Positions 6,258 through 7,905 of a DNA stretch of 7,905 bases are shown piece after piece. Each line of letters begins with the position of its first letter. The stretch's first letter is position 1. Source of the DNA: Bacteroidia bacterium (GTDB lineage: Bacteria > Bacteroidota > Bacteroidia > Bacteroidales > Dysgonomonadaceae); assembly GCA_030539475.1 (NCBI GenBank), contig JAUNRY010000096.1, positions 1 through 7,905 on the forward strand, in the 5' to 3' direction. A program made the position numbers and the translations under genes. The notes beneath the pieces are model-generated. The model was not told the DNA's origin. It saw nothing but the letters and a program-made list of their open reading frames with translations, and made no database searches.

Positions 6258-6986
6258 TCAGGCGTTTTCTCGTTGCCTATTTACAATTTCCCGTTCCTTT
6301 ATTCTTTTTTCTTCCGTATCGCGTTGATCGGCAAGCGTCAATATTTTTTTCGCTTCTACCAGATTGGAATAAACTAAAAAAGCGGTGGCCAAGGTGGTGA
6401 GATAATAGATGGAGCCGGGGAAAAATACTTCTAAGGTGATGATGGCGCCAAGTATAATTCTAACTTCGGTTGGCCCGAAAATTCCCGAATCAATGGAATA
6501 TTGTCCGCTGATTTTGTAACGCAACTGGGCAGTAATCATTTGCCAGCCGTATAAAACCACGAATAGAAATCCCAAGTATTTCCAGGCGCCTTGCGCGTAT
6601 ATCATGAAGGCGAGGCCTATTAAAATGGTTCCTACCCAATCTACGGTAACATCCAATGAAAAGCCGTACCACTTGCGGGGCCTGTTTCTGTAATAGGCAA
6701 TTCTGCCGTCGAGCGAATCGCCAAACCAGTTTACCGCGAACCCGATGAGGGAAAGCAATAACCAGTATCGGTTTATGAATGCGCCCATCACAATGCTCGA
6801 TGCCACTACCACGTTTCCGACGAATCCGATGGCGGTGAGTCCGTCTGAATTTATCCACATGGGTATTTTTTGAACCAAGTAGGCAATTAATTTCTGTTCG
6901 GAGCTTTTCAGTATATTGGTTCTTTTTCGGTCTTTAGCTATGATATTTAGCGTTTTAACCATTCTCTCTTTTGTTTCTTTTTTCAT
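6258..6986 (-). CDS. CDP-alcohol phosphatidyltransferase family protein
   Basis: This 242-residue membrane enzyme should transfer a phosphatidyl (or related) group from a CDP-alcohol to an acceptor alcohol in lipid synthesis. The signature is D90-SL-D93-G94-RI-A97 then G108-FSL-D112-VTV-D116, so the four metal-binding Asp residues are all present. The Arg usual after the Ala is Tyr98, with an Arg two residues later. About five to six membrane helices surround it. The C terminus is a charged, probably helical tail (after about residue 205) rich in Glu, Lys and Arg. I chose ATG 6984-6986. A longer frame opening at a TTG at 7043 would start only a few nucleotides from the predicted transcription start and adds 19 residues that look unrelated to the family. 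The acceptor (glycerol phosphate, serine, inositol phosphate or other) cannot be assigned. It is monocistronic, with its own promoter and terminator. Confidence 0.88.
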   Translation of the reverse strand: MKKETKERMVKTLNIIAKDRKRTNILKSSEQKLIAYLVQKIPMWINSDGLTAIGFVGNVVVASSIVMGAFINRYWLLLSLIGFAVNWFGDSLDGRIAYYRNRPRKWYGFSLDVTVDWVGTILIGLAFMIYAQGAWKYLGFLFVVLYGWQMITAQLRYKISGQYSIDSGIFGPTEVRIILGAIITLEVFFPGSIYYLTTLATAFLVYSNLVEAKKILTLADQRDTEEKRIKEREIVNRQRENA

Positions 6987-7051
6987 TTCCGTAATTTTTT
7001 GGGTTTGAAAATACCAAAATTTGCAATTCGGGTTCAATAGCAATCAATCTG

Positions 7052-7059
7052 CAAATTTA
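7052..7059 (-). promoter_or_regulatory. Bacteroidetes-type -7 element for the phosphatidyltransferase gene
   Basis: The minus strand reads TAAATTTG, a perfect TAnnTTTG match, 65 nt upstream of the ATG at 6986. The implied transcription start falls near 7046, giving a leader of about 60 nt and arguing against the TTG start at 7043. No TTTG is seen at the expected -33 spacing. Confidence 0.5.
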
Positions 7060-7133
7060 GCTTTAAAAATGATTGTTACGAATTTGTTACTGCAATTTAA
7101 CGTTTAAAAAAGGTTAATTGTTTGTTCTTGAGC

Positions 7134-7163
7134 AAAAAAAAGTGCGCCGGACGGGCGCACTTT
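7134..7163 (-). terminator. Intrinsic terminator of rpsP
   Basis: On the minus strand AAAGTGCGCC (7163-7154), loop CGTCC, GGCGCACTTT (7148-7139) is a perfect 10-bp GC-rich stem followed by an unbroken T-run to 7134. It begins 22 nt after the rpsP stop, so rpsP does not read through into the next gene. Confidence 0.95.
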
Positions 7164-7185
7164 AGTAGAATGTATTGATTATCAA

Positions 7186-7794
7186 TTATTCTGCTTTTGG
7201 TTCTTCGGCGGGAGTTTCCGTGGCCGGAGTTTCTTCTTTTGGTTCTTCTACCGGAGCTTCGGAAGTGGTTTCTGTAGTTTCTGCAACTTCCTCTTCCGCT
7301 GATTCTTCCGCTGGAGGATTGTTGGCAGCTTCTGTTTCGGCTTTTTTCTTTGCCAATGCTTCTGCTTTGGCCTTGTTTACTTCTTTTTCAGCATCAAGCC
7401 TTGCCTTTTCAGCCGCGCGTTGGGCTTCTTCGTCCTTATTTTTCAGCTTTAAATTAGCTTGCAGCTTGGTGTTTTTCCAAGCCTCGAATCTTTTTTCGGC
7501 TTCTGTTTCATCAAAAGCTCCTTTTGTTACACCTCCCAGGAGATGTTTTTTCATTAATACTCCTTCGTCCGATAAAATGTTGCGAACGGTGTCGGTGGGT
7601 TGAGCACCAACTTGCAGCCAATACAAAGCTCTGTCGAAATCTAAAGTGATAGTAGCAGGATTGGTGTTCGGGTTGTATGATCCGATCCTTTCAATGTACT
7701 TTCCATCACGTGGAGCTCTGCTATCTGCAACGATAATCTGGTAAAAGGCGTAGTTTTTACGGCCTCTTCTTTGTAAACGCAGTTTTGTTGCCAT
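7186..7794 (-). CDS. rpsP: 30S ribosomal protein S16 with long C-terminal extension
   Basis: The protein has 202 residues. The N-terminal 80 or so residues are classic S16: MATKLRLQRRGRKNYAFYQI, then VADSRAPRDGKYIERIGSYNP (about 22-42) and ALYWLQVGAQPTDTVRNIL (about 56-74). S16 binds 16S rRNA and helps assemble the 30S subunit. Most bacterial S16 proteins are about 80-90 residues; here a Lys/Ala/Glu-rich, probably helical segment (about 95-155) is followed by an acidic Glu/Pro/Thr/Ala tail to the end. Extended S16 is usual in Bacteroidetes, so this is a lineage trait and not an artefact of frame choice. The gene is alone here, not followed by rimM-trmD-rplS as in many other phyla. ATG at 7792-7794 gives the conserved N terminus. 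Confidence 0.97.
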   Translation of the reverse strand: MATKLRLQRRGRKNYAFYQIIVADSRAPRDGKYIERIGSYNPNTNPATITLDFDRALYWLQVGAQPTDTVRNILSDEGVLMKKHLLGGVTKGAFDETEAEKRFEAWKNTKLQANLKLKNKDEEAQRAAEKARLDAEKEVNKAKAEALAKKKAETEAANNPPAEESAEEEVAETTETTSEAPVEEPKEETPATETPAEEPKAE

Positions 7795-7842
7795 TTAGTA
7801 GTTTTTTAAAATTTGAGTTATGCAATTTTGTATTTGCGGGTG

Positions 7843-7850
7843 CAAAGGTA
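7843..7850 (-). promoter_or_regulatory. Bacteroidetes-type -7 element for rpsP
   Basis: The minus strand reads TACCTTTG, identical to the yicC -7 element, 48 nt upstream of the rpsP ATG, which predicts a leader of about 40 nt. The region further upstream is AT-rich (7851-7869), and no clear TTTG is seen at -33. Confidence 0.65.
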
Positions 7851-7905
7851 ATAAAATATTTTGAAAATTACCTTCATTGAGATTGAAAATGTGATTTTTT
7901 GATAG

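Noticed and set aside
6987..7043. N-terminal extension of the phosphatidyltransferase from a TTG codon
   Set aside because: The start would be TTG, almost at the predicted transcription start, and the 19 added residues (rich in Asn, Phe and Gln) do not look like part of the family; the ATG at 6986 fits better.
7175..7603. Plus-strand open frame encoding a Ser/Ala-rich protein
   Set aside because: It is the antisense of the low-complexity Lys/Ala/Glu tail of rpsP, whose codon bias keeps the opposite strand open; it has no promoter or family resemblance.

Overview
The window reads as chromosomal DNA from a member of the Bacteroidota, most likely order Bacteroidales. The evidence is an RprX/RprY-type two-component pair, a ribosomal protein S16 with the long Ala/Lys/Glu-rich tail typical of the phylum, perfect matches to the Bacteroidetes -7 promoter element (TAnnTTTG) ahead of several genes, and little sign of Shine-Dalgarno sequences. 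All eight genes I can support lie on the minus strand, so transcription runs from high to low coordinates. I could not resolve genus or species.

From the right end: rpsP (7186-7794) stands alone, with its own promoter (7843-7850) and a strong intrinsic terminator (7139-7163). Next is a single CDP-alcohol phosphatidyltransferase gene (6258-6986), again with its own -7 element and terminator. An AT-rich gap of almost 300 bp precedes the rprX-rprY operon (sensor kinase 4407-5966, response regulator 3692-4405, 1 nt apart), which ends at a clear terminator (3641-3667). A second transcription unit starts at a TACCTTTG promoter (3581-3588). It carries yicC (endoribonuclease family), gmk (guanylate kinase), a secreted alpha/beta hydrolase 12 nt after gmk, and then a bile-acid:sodium-symporter-family membrane protein. 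No internal promoter or terminator is obvious, so the four may be one transcript.

The genes are ordinary core or housekeeping genes. The less expected content is in the gaps of the yicC-gmk-hydrolase-transporter unit. Three consecutive spacers each hold a different palindromic element: a perfect 28-bp palindrome (2656-2683), a 17-bp-arm hairpin made of GTTCAACGTT-like words (about 1021-1095), and an exact-period 22-bp tandem array of hairpin-forming units (1-110, continuing off the left edge). In the array and the long hairpin, several departures from perfect symmetry are tolerated as G-U pairs only in minus-strand RNA, the strand that is transcribed. No defence system, mobile element, CRISPR array, tRNA or rRNA was found, and I see no convincing new multi-gene system here.
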